Of a stretch of DNA of 33,607 nucleotides, positions 16,739 to 25,349 are shown in pieces. The notes under the pieces were generated by a model. That model ran no database searches, was not told the DNA's origin, and was given only the letters and a program-made list of their open reading frames with translations. Each line of letters opens with the position of its first letter. Positions within the stretch are counted from its first letter, which is position 1. Position numbers and translations under genes: made by a program. Origin of the DNA: an uncultured Clostridia bacterium (GTDB taxonomy: Bacteria > Bacillota > Clostridia > Christensenellales > CAG-314); contig CANQGD010000001.1 in assembly GCA_947601445.1 (NCBI GenBank), forward strand, positions 1 through 33,607. Reading direction: 5' to 3'.

Positions 16739-17709
16739 GTTTCTCTCTCCTTGATTTTATATAAAAGTATTTCGTAGGCGTTGTATGCGGCGCCTCGGAG
16801 CAAGTTGTCTGCCACGCAGAAAAAATTTATCGCATTGGCGGTGGAGTCCTTCACCAACCGTCCCACCCCCACGTAGCCGGTGTTTCTGAATAGTATCGGC
16901 ATCGGGTACAGTCCGCATTCGGCGTCGTTAAGCAGAATTATGTTGGGTGCGGACTTCAACAAATCGGCTATATGCTCCAAATTTACCCTTTCTTTCAAAT
17001 GGAGGTTTACAAACACTCCGTGACATACCGAGATGGGAATTCGCGCGCAAAAAGCGTTTACGGCAAGTTTCGGCAAGTCGAGAATTTTTCTGCTTTCATC
17101 CGACAGCTTTCGTTCTTCGCTTGTAAATCCGTCCGGGCGTATCTGACCGATTGCGGGTATCAAGTTGTCGTATATCGGGTGGCGAAAAGCCGCAAGTTTG
17201 CCGTAGCAATGTTTTTCATTCAAATCCGATAGCGCCTCCGCCCCGGCTCCGCTTACCGATTGATAAGTTACGGCGACCATCTTTGTCGGGCAAAGACTTT
17301 TCAGCGCGTTTATTACGATAACCGTCTGAATGGTGGAGCAATTCGGATTTGCGATCAAATTGTGTCCTTTGGCGGTTTCTCCGTTTATGCAAGGTACAAC
17401 CAATGGCACGTCTTTGCGCAACCGAAAGTGAGAGCTGTTGTCTATGCAGACCACTCCCCTTTTGATTAGCGGCGGTACAAATTCCGCGGCTACTTCGTCC
17501 GGCGCCATAAACAATGCGTAGTCTATTTTGGCGGAAAGCAGGTTTTCGCACGGTTCCACTGTCGCCGTACGATTTTTCAAACGGATTTTTTTCCCAGCCG
17601 AACTGTTGGCGAACAGTCGCAATCTTACGTTGGGCAATCCGTCGGCAAGTGCGGTCATTTTTTCTCCGACAAGCCCCGTCGCGCCCACGATCGCAATGGA
17701 ATAAATCAT
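16729..17709 (-). CDS. asd: Aspartate-semialdehyde dehydrogenase
   Basis: 326 residues; AAAGGAG lies upstream of the ATG. NADPH-dependent reduction of aspartyl phosphate. Rossmann motif AIVGATGLVGEKM at 6-18. The segment CIDNSSHFRLRKDVPLVVPCIN is a strong family signature. The catalytic cysteine is Cys124 in NPNCSTIQ. YQSVSGAGAEAL follows, and the base-providing histidine is His230 in ARIPISVCHG (usually GHS). First gene of the minus-strand diaminopimelate operon, in the divergent gap with the membrane protein at 17951. No clear minus-strand promoter was found by eye; it must lie between 17710 and about 17880. Confidence 0.96.
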   Translation of the reverse strand: MIYSIAIVGATGLVGEKMTALADGLPNVRLRLFANSSAGKKIRLKNRTATVEPCENLLSAKIDYALFMAPDEVAAEFVPPLIKRGVVCIDNSSHFRLRKDVPLVVPCINGETAKGHNLIANPNCSTIQTVIVINALKSLCPTKMVAVTYQSVSGAGAEALSDLNEKHCYGKLAAFRHPIYDNLIPAIGQIRPDGFTSEERKLSDESRKILDLPKLAVNAFCARIPISVCHGVFVNLHLKERVNLEHIADLLKSAPNIILLNDAECGLYPMPILFRNTGYVGVGRLVKDSTANAINFFCVADNLLRGAAYNAYEILLYKIKERETCL

Positions 17710-17857
17710 TTTATCTCCTTTAACTACAATATGTTGAAAAATGTCAAAGATTGACGAAAATTATTTTCGATTGCTTGCCCGTATGTACGCGTTTACATTG
17801 TCCGAATGTACTTGCCGTATCGAAAAATACGGATATTTCTTTTTATTTGGAAATTAC

Positions 17858-17886
17858 TTGAAAAATCCGATTATATTTGATATAAT
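17858..17886 (+). promoter_or_regulatory. Near-consensus sigma-A promoter of the 17951 operon
   Basis: A TTGAAA box at 17858-17863 and a perfect TATAAT at 17881-17886 are separated by 17 bases. The first start codon of the operon follows at 17951 with an AAGGAAA ribosome binding site. Confidence 0.85.
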
Positions 17887-17950
17887 ATAAAATATTGCTT
17901 TACCGCGTCGGTTTTTACCCGAGCGGACGGCTTAAATCAAGGAAACAGAT

Positions 17951-19072
17951 ATGGATTATAGCAAAATCAAACTTGCAAACGAGCGTAATTCTCATGTTAC
18001 AAAGCGACTCAACCGATTGTCCACTTGGAAATTTTTCAAAGTGATCTATCGCGAAAATATCTGGCGCATGTTCGGCTACAATTTTTTGATGATATTGTGC
18101 CTGCTGCCGATTTTCGTTGTGTTGATGCTTTGCAGTATGCGTCTGTCGGAAATCGAACACACAATGTCTCTTTTCAACGGCTTGGGATTTTCCACGGGCG
18201 CCTGGTTCGGTTCTAATGGCTTGTACGGCACGGTTGACGATTATTTGGCGTATCTAACAGGTCAAACCAATCTTTTCTACGGCGGTATGACCGTAATCGC
18301 ATCATTGGCGGCGACGTTTATCTTTTCCGGCGGCTTTGCGGTTATTCGCGACGCTTTCTGGACCGGTAAACTGTCAACGGTGGGCGTGTTCAAAAGTATG
18401 TGGAAAGGAATCAAGGCAAACATTTTGTACGCCTTTGTTTCCACGGGCATTATTGCTCTGTTGATATTCGGTATCTACAACTTTTATGTGTGGTTTAGCG
18501 GTATAATATTTTGGTTGGCGATAGTGTTGACTGTACTGTTGGCTATTTTGGGTTTGTTTGTTGCAATATACCTGATGATACTTTGTTCGGTAACAGTCAC
18601 ATACAAGCAAAGTTTGGCGGACAGTCTCGACGACGCATGGCGTTTGATGTGGCTCAACATTTTGCCCAATCTGATACACATGCTTGTGGCGTTGATCCCC
18701 ATTGCATTGTACTTCGTATTTGCCAACAGTCTGTTGCAACAGATATACCTTATCGTGTTACTTATGTTCGGCGGACTGTACTTCCCGCTCGTGTGGCAAA
18801 CGCATATGATGAAAACATTTGCGCTGTTCCATCCCGTGGAAATAAGAAAGAAAAAGAAAGCGGCAGCGGAATCCGTCAAGACCGTTGCGGATAAAACTTC
18901 CGACGACACCGATTCCGACGAACGCAAACCGAAATCCAAAAAGAAATCCGTTGCCGAGCAGCCGTCGGCTGAACAAACGGCAGACGAGCCGATACCCGAG
19001 GAGCCGCAAGAGACCGACGACGGTTCAACGGAACAACTCACAGAGGAAGCTGCCCAAGACAGCGGAGAATAG
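17951..19072 (+). CDS. Six-helix membrane protein with acidic/lysine-rich tail
   Basis: 373 residues. About six hydrophobic segments at 41-62, 108-131, 156-181, 184-213, 232-258 and 261-282. The stretch before segment 5 (YKQSLADSLDDAWRLMWLNILPNL) resembles the YesL/DUF624-type six-helix family, whose role is unclear. From about 297 onward comes a cytoplasmic, low-complexity tail: first a lysine run (RKKKKAAAE), then a Lys/Ser stretch (KPKSKKKS), then a strongly acidic Glu/Asp/Thr/Pro end. Such a tail may be disordered and charge-segregated. First gene of an operon with a methyltransferase, hslO and an alpha-repeat protein. No catalytic motif. Confidence 0.85.
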   Translation: MDYSKIKLANERNSHVTKRLNRLSTWKFFKVIYRENIWRMFGYNFLMILCLLPIFVVLMLCSMRLSEIEHTMSLFNGLGFSTGAWFGSNGLYGTVDDYLAYLTGQTNLFYGGMTVIASLAATFIFSGGFAVIRDAFWTGKLSTVGVFKSMWKGIKANILYAFVSTGIIALLIFGIYNFYVWFSGIIFWLAIVLTVLLAILGLFVAIYLMILCSVTVTYKQSLADSLDDAWRLMWLNILPNLIHMLVALIPIALYFVFANSLLQQIYLIVLLMFGGLYFPLVWQTHMMKTFALFHPVEIRKKKKAAAESVKTVADKTSDDTDSDERKPKSKKKSVAEQPSAEQTADEPIPEEPQETDDGSTEQLTEEAAQDSGE

Positions 19073-19075
19073 TAT

Positions 19076-19792
19076 ATGCTTGCGTATTCCGTTTTGGCAA
19101 AATATTATGATAAATTTATTGACAAAGATTGCGACTACATCGGTTGGTCGCAATATTTGTATGAGGTGGCAGAGTTACACGGCGTAAAAGAAATTGCGGA
19201 TTTGGCTTGCGGTACGGGGAAAATGACACGTCTGCTTGCGGCAAAAGGCTATCGCATGACGGGAGTGGACGTAAGCGCCGAGATGCTGAACGTTGCGCGG
19301 CAGCAATGCAAAGCCACGTTTGTGTTGCAGGATATGAAAAAACTTCGGCTTGCTCATCCTGCGGATATGGCGATATGCGTCAACGACGGAGTAAATTATA
19401 TCGCTCCGACGCAGCTTACGTCGTTTTTCAAGCGAGTTGCCGCCAATTTAAGCGAAGGCGCGCCCTTTGTATTCGATATTTCCGGCGAGTACAAGTTAGC
19501 GCATCAAATAGGAAATAATGTATTTTATATTGACGGCGACGACGAAACTTTATTGTGGAACAATCGGTTTGACGGAAAAAGCGTAACGATGGAGTTGACG
19601 TTATTCGTAAAAAGGGGCGACGGCGCCTATGATCGTTTCGATGAGACGCATCTGCAATATTTGTACACGCAAGAACAAATAAAAGATTCTCTTGCTCAGG
19701 CGAATTTTAGCTTGAAAGAAATAAGCGACGGCTACGGCAATAAGCCGTACAAAGAAAGTTTGCGTTTGACTTTTTACGCAATCAAGAGGTGA
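19076..19792 (+). CDS. Class I SAM-dependent methyltransferase
   Basis: 238 residues, start three bases after the previous stop. SAM-binding motif I IADLACGTGKMTRLL at 40-54, the acidic residue closing strand 2 in GVDVSAEML (Asp near 64), FVLQDMKKL, and the motif IV-like MAICVNDGVNYI. The C-terminal half is beta-rich (DDETLLWNNRFDGKSVTMELTLFV) with HLQYLYTQEQIKDSLAQANFSL, typical of Methyltransf_11/25 proteins of Clostridia. Substrate is unknown: the family includes rRNA, tRNA, quinone and small-molecule methyltransferases. Located in an operon directly upstream of hslO. Confidence 0.9.
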   Translation: MLAYSVLAKYYDKFIDKDCDYIGWSQYLYEVAELHGVKEIADLACGTGKMTRLLAAKGYRMTGVDVSAEMLNVARQQCKATFVLQDMKKLRLAHPADMAICVNDGVNYIAPTQLTSFFKRVAANLSEGAPFVFDISGEYKLAHQIGNNVFYIDGDDETLLWNNRFDGKSVTMELTLFVKRGDGAYDRFDETHLQYLYTQEQIKDSLAQANFSLKEISDGYGNKPYKESLRLTFYAIKR

Positions 19793-19795
19793 AAT

Positions 19796-20656
19796 ATGTC
19801 TGTACTTACCAAAGCAATAGTGGAAAATTCCGTTGTGGTCTCGGCAATAGAAAGCAAAGATATTGTCAATCGTGCCATAAAGGTACATTCTCTTTCGCCG
19901 GTAGCGGCGGCGGCAATGGGCAGAGCGCTTACCATGGCTGCGCTTATGGGAAAAGAATTTAAAAACAAAAACGATTACCTCACCGTTATTATCGACGGCA
20001 ACGGACCTCTCGGCAAAATTACCGTATGTGCCGACGGAGCGGGACACGTAAAGGGGGATATTGTCAATCCCGTTGCGGAAACCGTTGTCAAACCGGACGG
20101 ACATTTGGATGTCGGGGGTGCAGTGGGAAAGGACGGAACGCTCACTGTAATCAAAGATATAGGACTGAAACAACCCTATGTCGGTACTTCCCGTTTGGTA
20201 AGCGGCGAAATCGCGCAGGATTTTGCATATTATTTTGCCGACAGCGAACAGCAACCTTGCGGCGTAACGTTGGGCGTCGGTCTAAATCGAAAACGGTGCA
20301 AGTCGGCGGGCGGCGTTTGGGTGCAAATTTTGCCCAATTGTCCCGAAGATATTCTGAACCGCGTTGAAACGATAATGTACGCTATGGATGAAATGAGTTA
20401 TCAATTTGACGGAAGCACGGCGGAACAGGTTATAAGACGGTTTTTCGGAGAATTTGATCTGAATTTTACCGAGAGTGTAGATGTAAGCTACAAATGCAAC
20501 TGCAATAAGCGTAAAATAAACAGAATTGTCCGCAGTCTCGGCAAAGAGGAAGCAATGTCAATCGTGGAAGAAATGGGGCAAATAGAAGTTTGTTGTCATT
20601 TTTGCGGGAAAAAATATATTTACGATCGCGAGGAAACGGAAAAACTGTTCAGATGA
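19796..20656 (+). CDS. hslO: Hsp33 redox-regulated chaperonin
   Basis: 286 residues with AAGAGGTG upstream. Holdase chaperone activated by oxidation of a zinc-coordinating cysteine centre. The cysteines are present at 234 and 236 (CNC) and at 267 and 270 (CHFC), the classical C-x-C then C-x2-C layout separated by 30 residues. The N-terminal domain has HSLSPVAAAAMGRALTMAALMG and IIDGNGPLGKITVCADGAGHVKG, and GLKQPYVGTSRLVSGEIAQDFAYYFADSEQQP, all family hallmarks. Length is normal. Its stop overlaps the start of the next gene (ATGA). Confidence 0.97.
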   Translation: MSVLTKAIVENSVVVSAIESKDIVNRAIKVHSLSPVAAAAMGRALTMAALMGKEFKNKNDYLTVIIDGNGPLGKITVCADGAGHVKGDIVNPVAETVVKPDGHLDVGGAVGKDGTLTVIKDIGLKQPYVGTSRLVSGEIAQDFAYYFADSEQQPCGVTLGVGLNRKRCKSAGGVWVQILPNCPEDILNRVETIMYAMDEMSYQFDGSTAEQVIRRFFGEFDLNFTESVDVSYKCNCNKRKINRIVRSLGKEEAMSIVEEMGQIEVCCHFCGKKYIYDREETEKLFR

Positions 20657-22377
20657 AAATAGAAATTACAGACAAAACCATAATGACGGCTGCTCTCAAA
20701 AAGACGGAGGAAGAGGATTTTTTTGAAGCTCTCTGTCTTTTCGGCAGGGTTGACAGCTACGAAAGTATGCTCAATCAGATAGGCTGTTTGTGTATGATGG
20801 AAGATTACGGTTATTCTGTCGAACTGTACCGCAAATTGATTGCCCGTTTCGGCGGCACGCACAATTGCGTTGCCGACGTGCGGCGTTTGGGAGATTCTAC
20901 CGAAAATTTGATAAATTATTACGGCAACGGACTGAAAGGAATCTATGCTCGCCGTGACGAAAACAAAATATCCGCCGACGAAAAACTTCTGGGGTCATAC
21001 AATTGGAATAATGACGACGACTCGGATTTTTTCGATCAATATACCGAACCGGAAGAAATAAATTTTGCCGCGCTGTTGGGTGAGGATTCCGCTCACAACA
21101 GTCGCTTTTTCGAAGTGGGCTCCGATGACTATTGTCGCAATTTGGGATCGCGCATGCTTTCCGCTTATATAAAAGGAAACGCAAAGGAAGCCTACAATTT
21201 GCACAAGGAACTTTTGTCCGTAGAGTCGTACAGCGCCGACGTGCTCGAAATGCAAATTTTGCTTTGTTTTACGCTTCGGCAATGGGAAAGGGGAACGGAA
21301 TTATCGGTGCGCGTGGCAGATTGTCCCGATGTTTCCTATCGCTGTCTGGAAATGGCGATACAAATTTTGGGATTTCAAAACGTGCATACCGATATTTTGG
21401 AAAAACTCATGCTGCGCATTTTGGAAAAGGAAGACGAAATTTCCGGCAGCATGCTGATGAATTTTATTCGCATTGCGGCGGTGTGTTTGGGCTACGGCGA
21501 AATCACTCTCGCTTTCACCGACATTTTGTACTCGCGTTGCGATGAGGCGGGTGCGTCTGCAATCAATTTGTGCGCGCGTGTATATTACAATTGCAAGCAA
21601 CGGCAATCGGCTCGCGAGGCGGCGCTCTTACTCACGCAAATGGCTCCTTGGGACGGGATTGCCAAGTGTCTGCTTGATTATTTCGACAGCGGCAACTACA
21701 TTCCGCTTTCCGATCCGTTACCCTTTACGGATATGTTGCTCCGTTATGATATACCCACGGAATTGTGTACCGTTGCGGAAACGAAATTGCATTATTTGCT
21801 TAAAGAAAACGACGGGCTGTTGCCGTCGGAGAACATTCCTTTTTTGGATTGTATCGCCAAAGTTTGCGATACCTATGTAATCAAAGGAGAAGTAAAAAAA
21901 TTTTCGATACATTGTAACGAACTCGATTCTCTTCTGAAAAAATTGAAACCGCAGGATCCGGATGTCTTTTTTAATTTTGTAAAAGACAGATTGTGCAACA
22001 TTTTACCGAATGTAACGCTGAACGCGCAATTCCTCGCAACCCTTTTGCGCCTCGGGTTCAGAAAATCGGTCTTTATCGCGCTACCTTCCGAAGAATTTTA
22101 TCTGCTGGATTTAAGCGGCTTACCCGCGGAAGCGGAGGACGGATTCGACGAGTGTTTCGGTATTTGCGCCACGTTACGCAAAGTGAGCGCCAACAGAATG
22201 TTGTCCGTATATCGCAAAATAATCTCGCGTACAGCCGAAGCGAAAAACGCAACCGCGCGTCAGATAGCTTTTGCTATGCTTGCCGTCAACTATAAGGATT
22301 TTGTCGCAAGTGACAAAAACGGTTATTTTGACGATACTGACCGTGAGTTTTACAACAATTTTTTTGCCGAATTTTAA
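20653..22377 (+). CDS. Large helical-repeat (TPR-like) protein, unknown function
   Basis: 574 residues from the ATG overlapping the hslO stop; longer in-frame extension into hslO is a shadow. Nearly all alpha-helical with helix pairs of about 34-40 residues: EEDFFEALCLFGRVDSYESMLNQIGCLCMMEDYGYSVELYRKLI, AKEAYNLHKELLSVESYSADVLEMQILLCFTLRQWERGTELSVRV, and ASAINLCARVYYNCKQRQSAREAALLLTQMAPWDGIAKCLLDYF look like tetratricopeptide-type units. No signal peptide or membrane segment, so probably a cytoplasmic scaffold. An acidic stretch (NNDDDSDFFDQYTEPEEINF) lies at about 118-137. Co-transcription with the chaperone gene hslO is certain from the overlap, but a functional link is inference. Confidence 0.85.
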   Translation: MKIEITDKTIMTAALKKTEEEDFFEALCLFGRVDSYESMLNQIGCLCMMEDYGYSVELYRKLIARFGGTHNCVADVRRLGDSTENLINYYGNGLKGIYARRDENKISADEKLLGSYNWNNDDDSDFFDQYTEPEEINFAALLGEDSAHNSRFFEVGSDDYCRNLGSRMLSAYIKGNAKEAYNLHKELLSVESYSADVLEMQILLCFTLRQWERGTELSVRVADCPDVSYRCLEMAIQILGFQNVHTDILEKLMLRILEKEDEISGSMLMNFIRIAAVCLGYGEITLAFTDILYSRCDEAGASAINLCARVYYNCKQRQSAREAALLLTQMAPWDGIAKCLLDYFDSGNYIPLSDPLPFTDMLLRYDIPTELCTVAETKLHYLLKENDGLLPSENIPFLDCIAKVCDTYVIKGEVKKFSIHCNELDSLLKKLKPQDPDVFFNFVKDRLCNILPNVTLNAQFLATLLRLGFRKSVFIALPSEEFYLLDLSGLPAEAEDGFDECFGICATLRKVSANRMLSVYRKIISRTAEAKNATARQIAFAMLAVNYKDFVASDKNGYFDDTDREFYNNFFAEF

Positions 22378-22394
22378 CAAATCCCTTTTGGTAC

Positions 22395-23369
22395 TTATGC
22401 TCGTCGCCTGCTTGCGACGAGTTTTTTTGTTGCCATTGCCACTACAAAAGCGCCCACAAAAGCCACTGTTATATATCCGAGACGCAGTGCGAAGTCAAAT
22501 CCGAACATCGAAAGCGCCAGTGCCGAGCCGAAAACAATCATCGCGCTCAAAACGTCGTCTCCGATCAGAGGATGCACAAATTCGACTACGGGCAAAGCGT
22601 TTGCTGCAAGTCCGGTTACGGAGGCAAGCAAAAGCACAACCGACGCAAATATTTTGGCGGAAAAGTCGAGGTCGTACAATGTCGGCAACGTTTTATCGAA
22701 ATCGCACAGAGACATTACCGCCACCATAAGCATTGCCGTGATAGCAGCCGTGGCAAATGAAATAATCGCATTTTCTTTTTGAGTACAATTTGTGCCGAGC
22801 CGTGCGGTTATGCCGAGAGACATAGTGACGGAAAACAGGGCGTATGCAACGGGTTGAAAAGCAGACACTTCGCGGCGGGGCAGTTTGCCTCTCCGTATTG
22901 CGGGCAAAAGCAACCAAACGACACAAAGTAACAGCAATAGTGCGTTTACCCATTTTACGACATTGACCTTCGCTTTGCACAATACCGCAGCCGCAACAGC
23001 AGCCGCAAAAGCGAAAACGGGCAACGGCAGTGCAATGTCAAGCAATTGAGATAAGCATTGTTCCGCACCCGCAAGTACTGTCACTGTACAAACATAAGAA
23101 CAAAATACGATCGCCGTATTTACGGCGTTGGCGCCTTTGGACATCAACTTGCAGCTCAATTGTCCGACGGACGCACACTGCTTTATACGGCAAAATTCTC
23201 TTACCGCAAAGGAAGAAATCCCGAATATGACGGCAAATATTATCACATTACGTCCGTTTCCGAAAAAAATTTGCGCCTCTTTCCCACTCAAAAATCCTAC
23301 GCCGATGCAGCAGCCCACCGAAACGGCAATATCTCCGACCGCTTTTAACAATCTTTTCATATAGTACAT
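22395..23369 (-). CDS. YkvI-like membrane transporter
   Basis: 324 residues with about ten hydrophobic segments. The N-terminal part contains GVGFLSGKEAQIFFG, the signature of the YkvI group, distant relatives of the amino acid-polyamine (LeuT-fold) transporters. NCTQKENAIISFATAAITAM in the second half fits too. A substrate is not known for this group. A second ATG at 23360 is an alternative start; neither has a clear ribosome binding site. The last residues (ASRRRA) are encoded by the complement of the neighbouring terminator hairpin. Stands alone, convergent with the hslO operon. Confidence 0.85.
   Translation of the reverse strand: MYYMKRLLKAVGDIAVSVGCCIGVGFLSGKEAQIFFGNGRNVIIFAVIFGISSFAVREFCRIKQCASVGQLSCKLMSKGANAVNTAIVFCSYVCTVTVLAGAEQCLSQLLDIALPLPVFAFAAAVAAAVLCKAKVNVVKWVNALLLLLCVVWLLLPAIRRGKLPRREVSAFQPVAYALFSVTMSLGITARLGTNCTQKENAIISFATAAITAMLMVAVMSLCDFDKTLPTLYDLDFSAKIFASVVLLLASVTGLAANALPVVEFVHPLIGDDVLSAMIVFGSALALSMFGFDFALRLGYITVAFVGAFVVAMATKKLVASRRRA
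22400..22428 (+). terminator. Intrinsic terminator of the 17951-22377 operon
   Basis: Arms CTCGTCGC (22400-22407) and GCGACGAG (22414-22421) with a six-base loop are followed by seven T (22422-22428). The hairpin lies inside the last codons of the convergent gene on the minus strand, where the Arg-rich C-terminus is encoded. Confidence 0.9.
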
Positions 23370-23733
23370 TACATTTTAACAAAACAAATTTTATTACTTA
23401 TATTTTTGCTCGGATTTCCTGCTTTTGATTGGCGACGATAATGCAAATTTTCTTATGAAATTCGTCACAAGCGGTGTTACGGTAAAAGTAGATGATTTTG
23501 AATTTTGTTTGCCGATCATTCGCAAAACTTGTACGGTTGCAGAGGCTTTGCAGAAAATTTTATGCACAAAACGCTCAAAGTACAATGGAATTTGCGGAAA
23601 TATAATATACTATGTTAGTCATAGTATTTTTATTTTGCTTAAAATCAGGCGATTTCGGGTCAAAAACAGAAAAGCCCGCCCCGCAAACTAAAAATACGAG
23701 TCGGCGGAGGCGGGTAATTTTTCCGTAAAATTT
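23370..23733. other. Intergenic region with a dyad and an ABC-operon terminator
   Basis: No credible gene is seen. An 88-codon plus-strand ORF at 23425-23691 has no ribosome binding site and runs into the terminator of the opposite operon. The region holds an AT-rich inverted repeat, ATACTATG (23607-23614) and CATAGTAT (23620-23627), followed by T-rich sequence. Confidence 0.5.
23656..23716 (-). terminator. Terminator of the ABC importer operon
   Basis: Read on the minus strand, CCCGCCTCCGC (complement of 23704-23714) pairs with GCGGGGCGGG (complement of 23675-23684) with a one-base bulge. It is followed by a run of pyrimidines rich in T (complement of 23656-23673). It lies about 20 bases after the permease stop. 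Confidence 0.8.
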
Positions 23734-24534
23734 TCAGTAGCGTTTGATTACGATTTTTTCCAGTAGTGCGACAACGGCGTACATTACGCCTGCCAGAGCG
23801 CAAAGTACGACTGTGCATGTCATCACGAGATCGAGACGGAACACTTGTTTTCCGTATACGAGCAAGTATCCCAAACCTTCCTTGGATACGAGATATTCGC
23901 CCATTATGGAACCTATCCAAGCCATGCCGACGTTAATTTTGAGCGTCGCCATCAGCGTCGGAACGTTTGCGGGAGCTACCAATTTAGTAAAAATCTGAAA
24001 TCGGTTTGCACCCATTGAGCGTAGTAACAACGCCTTTTCTTTGTCCGTCTCCACAAAGCCGTTCAGTATGGTAATGGCGGTAATAACCACCGAGATCAAC
24101 ACAGCCATGGTGATAATCGAAGCTTTGTCTGTCCCTACCAAAATTATAATCACGGGACCGAGCGCAATTTTCGGCAGACTGTTGAGTACTACGACATAGG
24201 GTTCGAAAACATCTTTCAAAAAAGCGTTCCACCACAGTATAACAGCTATCGCATATCCCAACGCCGTGCCTATTGCAAAGCCTACGATGGTTTCCCAAGT
24301 GGACGCCCACAGGTGTTTCCACAGTGCGCCGCTTACAACAAGCTCTTTTAGAGTGTTCCATATACGCGACGGGCTGCTTGTAATAAAGCTGTCCGTCCAA
24401 CCCAATTGCGCCGACAGTTCCCAGAAACCGAGCAACAGCAGCAGCAAACCTATTTGCGCCGCTAAGACAAGCGTTTTTCTTATTTTTTGTTTTCTCAGGT
24501 ACAGCAAATGCTCTCTCGTAAAAGAACTCTTCAT
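23734..24534 (-). CDS. ABC transporter permease, SsuC/TauC-type
   Basis: 266 residues. Membrane subunit of an importer: a basic N-terminus, a first hydrophobic segment at about 23-45, and five further segments. The EAA-loop, which contacts the ATPase, is ALLLRSMGANRFQIFTKLVAPANVPTLM near 165-192, matching the BPD_transp_1 pattern of SsuC/TauC/ThiX permeases. The region DSFITSSPSRIWNTLKEL after segment 1 is also typical of this group. The start overlaps the ATPase stop by four bases. Substrate cannot be read from the permease; relatives carry sulfonates, nitrate/bicarbonate or thiamine pyrimidine precursors. Confidence 0.93.
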   Translation of the reverse strand: MKSSFTREHLLYLRKQKIRKTLVLAAQIGLLLLLLGFWELSAQLGWTDSFITSSPSRIWNTLKELVVSGALWKHLWASTWETIVGFAIGTALGYAIAVILWWNAFLKDVFEPYVVVLNSLPKIALGPVIIILVGTDKASIITMAVLISVVITAITILNGFVETDKEKALLLRSMGANRFQIFTKLVAPANVPTLMATLKINVGMAWIGSIMGEYLVSKEGLGYLLVYGKQVFRLDLVMTCTVVLCALAGVMYAVVALLEKIVIKRY

Positions 24535-25274
24535 GTTTTGTCTCCGTGTAAATATCTGTGCAGCAGTTCAAACTGTTTGGAAAAGTCGGGGCTTTCCCGT
24601 CTTTTCAAAGGCGTAGGAGCAGTCAATGCGGGAGTGTGTATCGTCAAAACGGTTGCCGGTCGCGCCGTAAGCACGACAATTCTGTCGGATAGCGAAATCG
24701 CTTCGGATATATCGTGCGTAACAAGCAAAGCCGTTTTCTTTTCGCTTTTGATTATTGCATACACGTCGTCGCACACTTCGAGTCGCGTTTGAAAGTCCAA
24801 AGCCGAAAAGGGTTCGTCCAATAGCAGCAAATCGGGATTTGTCGCAAGCGTTCTAATCAGCGCCGCCCGTTGTCTCATTCCGCCGGAAATTTCGCTCGGA
24901 TAGTGTTTTCTGAACTCCCACAGTCCGTATTTTTTGAGCAGTCCTTCCGCATAAATTTTATTTTCGGGCGTCAGCTTGTGCTGAATTTCCAATCCGAGGT
25001 ACACATTTTTTTCGATAGTGCGCCATTCAAACAATTGATCTCGCTGCAACATATAACCTACGTGATTGTTGCCGAAAAGGGATACCGTGCCGCTTGTCGG
25101 TGCAATCAGTTTGCTGATGAGAGACAGAACGGTGGTTTTGCCGCACCCCGATGGACCGATTATTGAAACAAACTCACCTTCGTCGACATCGAACGTCATT
25201 CGGTCTATCGCTCGGGTCTCCTGTGTTTTGGAATAAAAAACTTTGCTGACGTCTTTTAATTGAAGTACTTTCAT
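24531..25274 (-). CDS. ABC transporter ATP-binding protein, SsuB/TauB-type
   Basis: 247 residues from the ATG at 25274 (MKVLQLKDV), with AAAGGATC about seven bases upstream. An in-frame ATG eight codons earlier lacks this. Walker A GPSGCGKTT at 40-48, Q-loop MLQRDQLFEW, signature ISGGMRQRAALIR, Walker B LLLLDEPFSALD and H-loop LLVTHDISEAI are all present. Energy module of the importer, partner of the permease at 23734 and lipoprotein at 25350. The order lipoprotein, ATPase, permease with small gaps marks one operon. Confidence 0.95.
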   Translation of the reverse strand: MKVLQLKDVSKVFYSKTQETRAIDRMTFDVDEGEFVSIIGPSGCGKTTVLSLISKLIAPTSGTVSLFGNNHVGYMLQRDQLFEWRTIEKNVYLGLEIQHKLTPENKIYAEGLLKKYGLWEFRKHYPSEISGGMRQRAALIRTLATNPDLLLLDEPFSALDFQTRLEVCDDVYAIIKSEKKTALLVTHDISEAISLSDRIVVLTARPATVLTIHTPALTAPTPLKRRESPDFSKQFELLHRYLHGDKT

Positions 25275-25349
25275 TGAGTTGATCCTTTGTGGTTGCATTT
25301 TGAAAAGCCTTTAATTTTTTGCCGCGCGTCGCAATTTGCTTCGCAAGAG

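Noticed and set aside
23425-23691. 88-codon ORF between the permease genes
   Set aside because: No ribosome binding site; it runs across an AT-rich dyad and into the terminator of the opposite operon.
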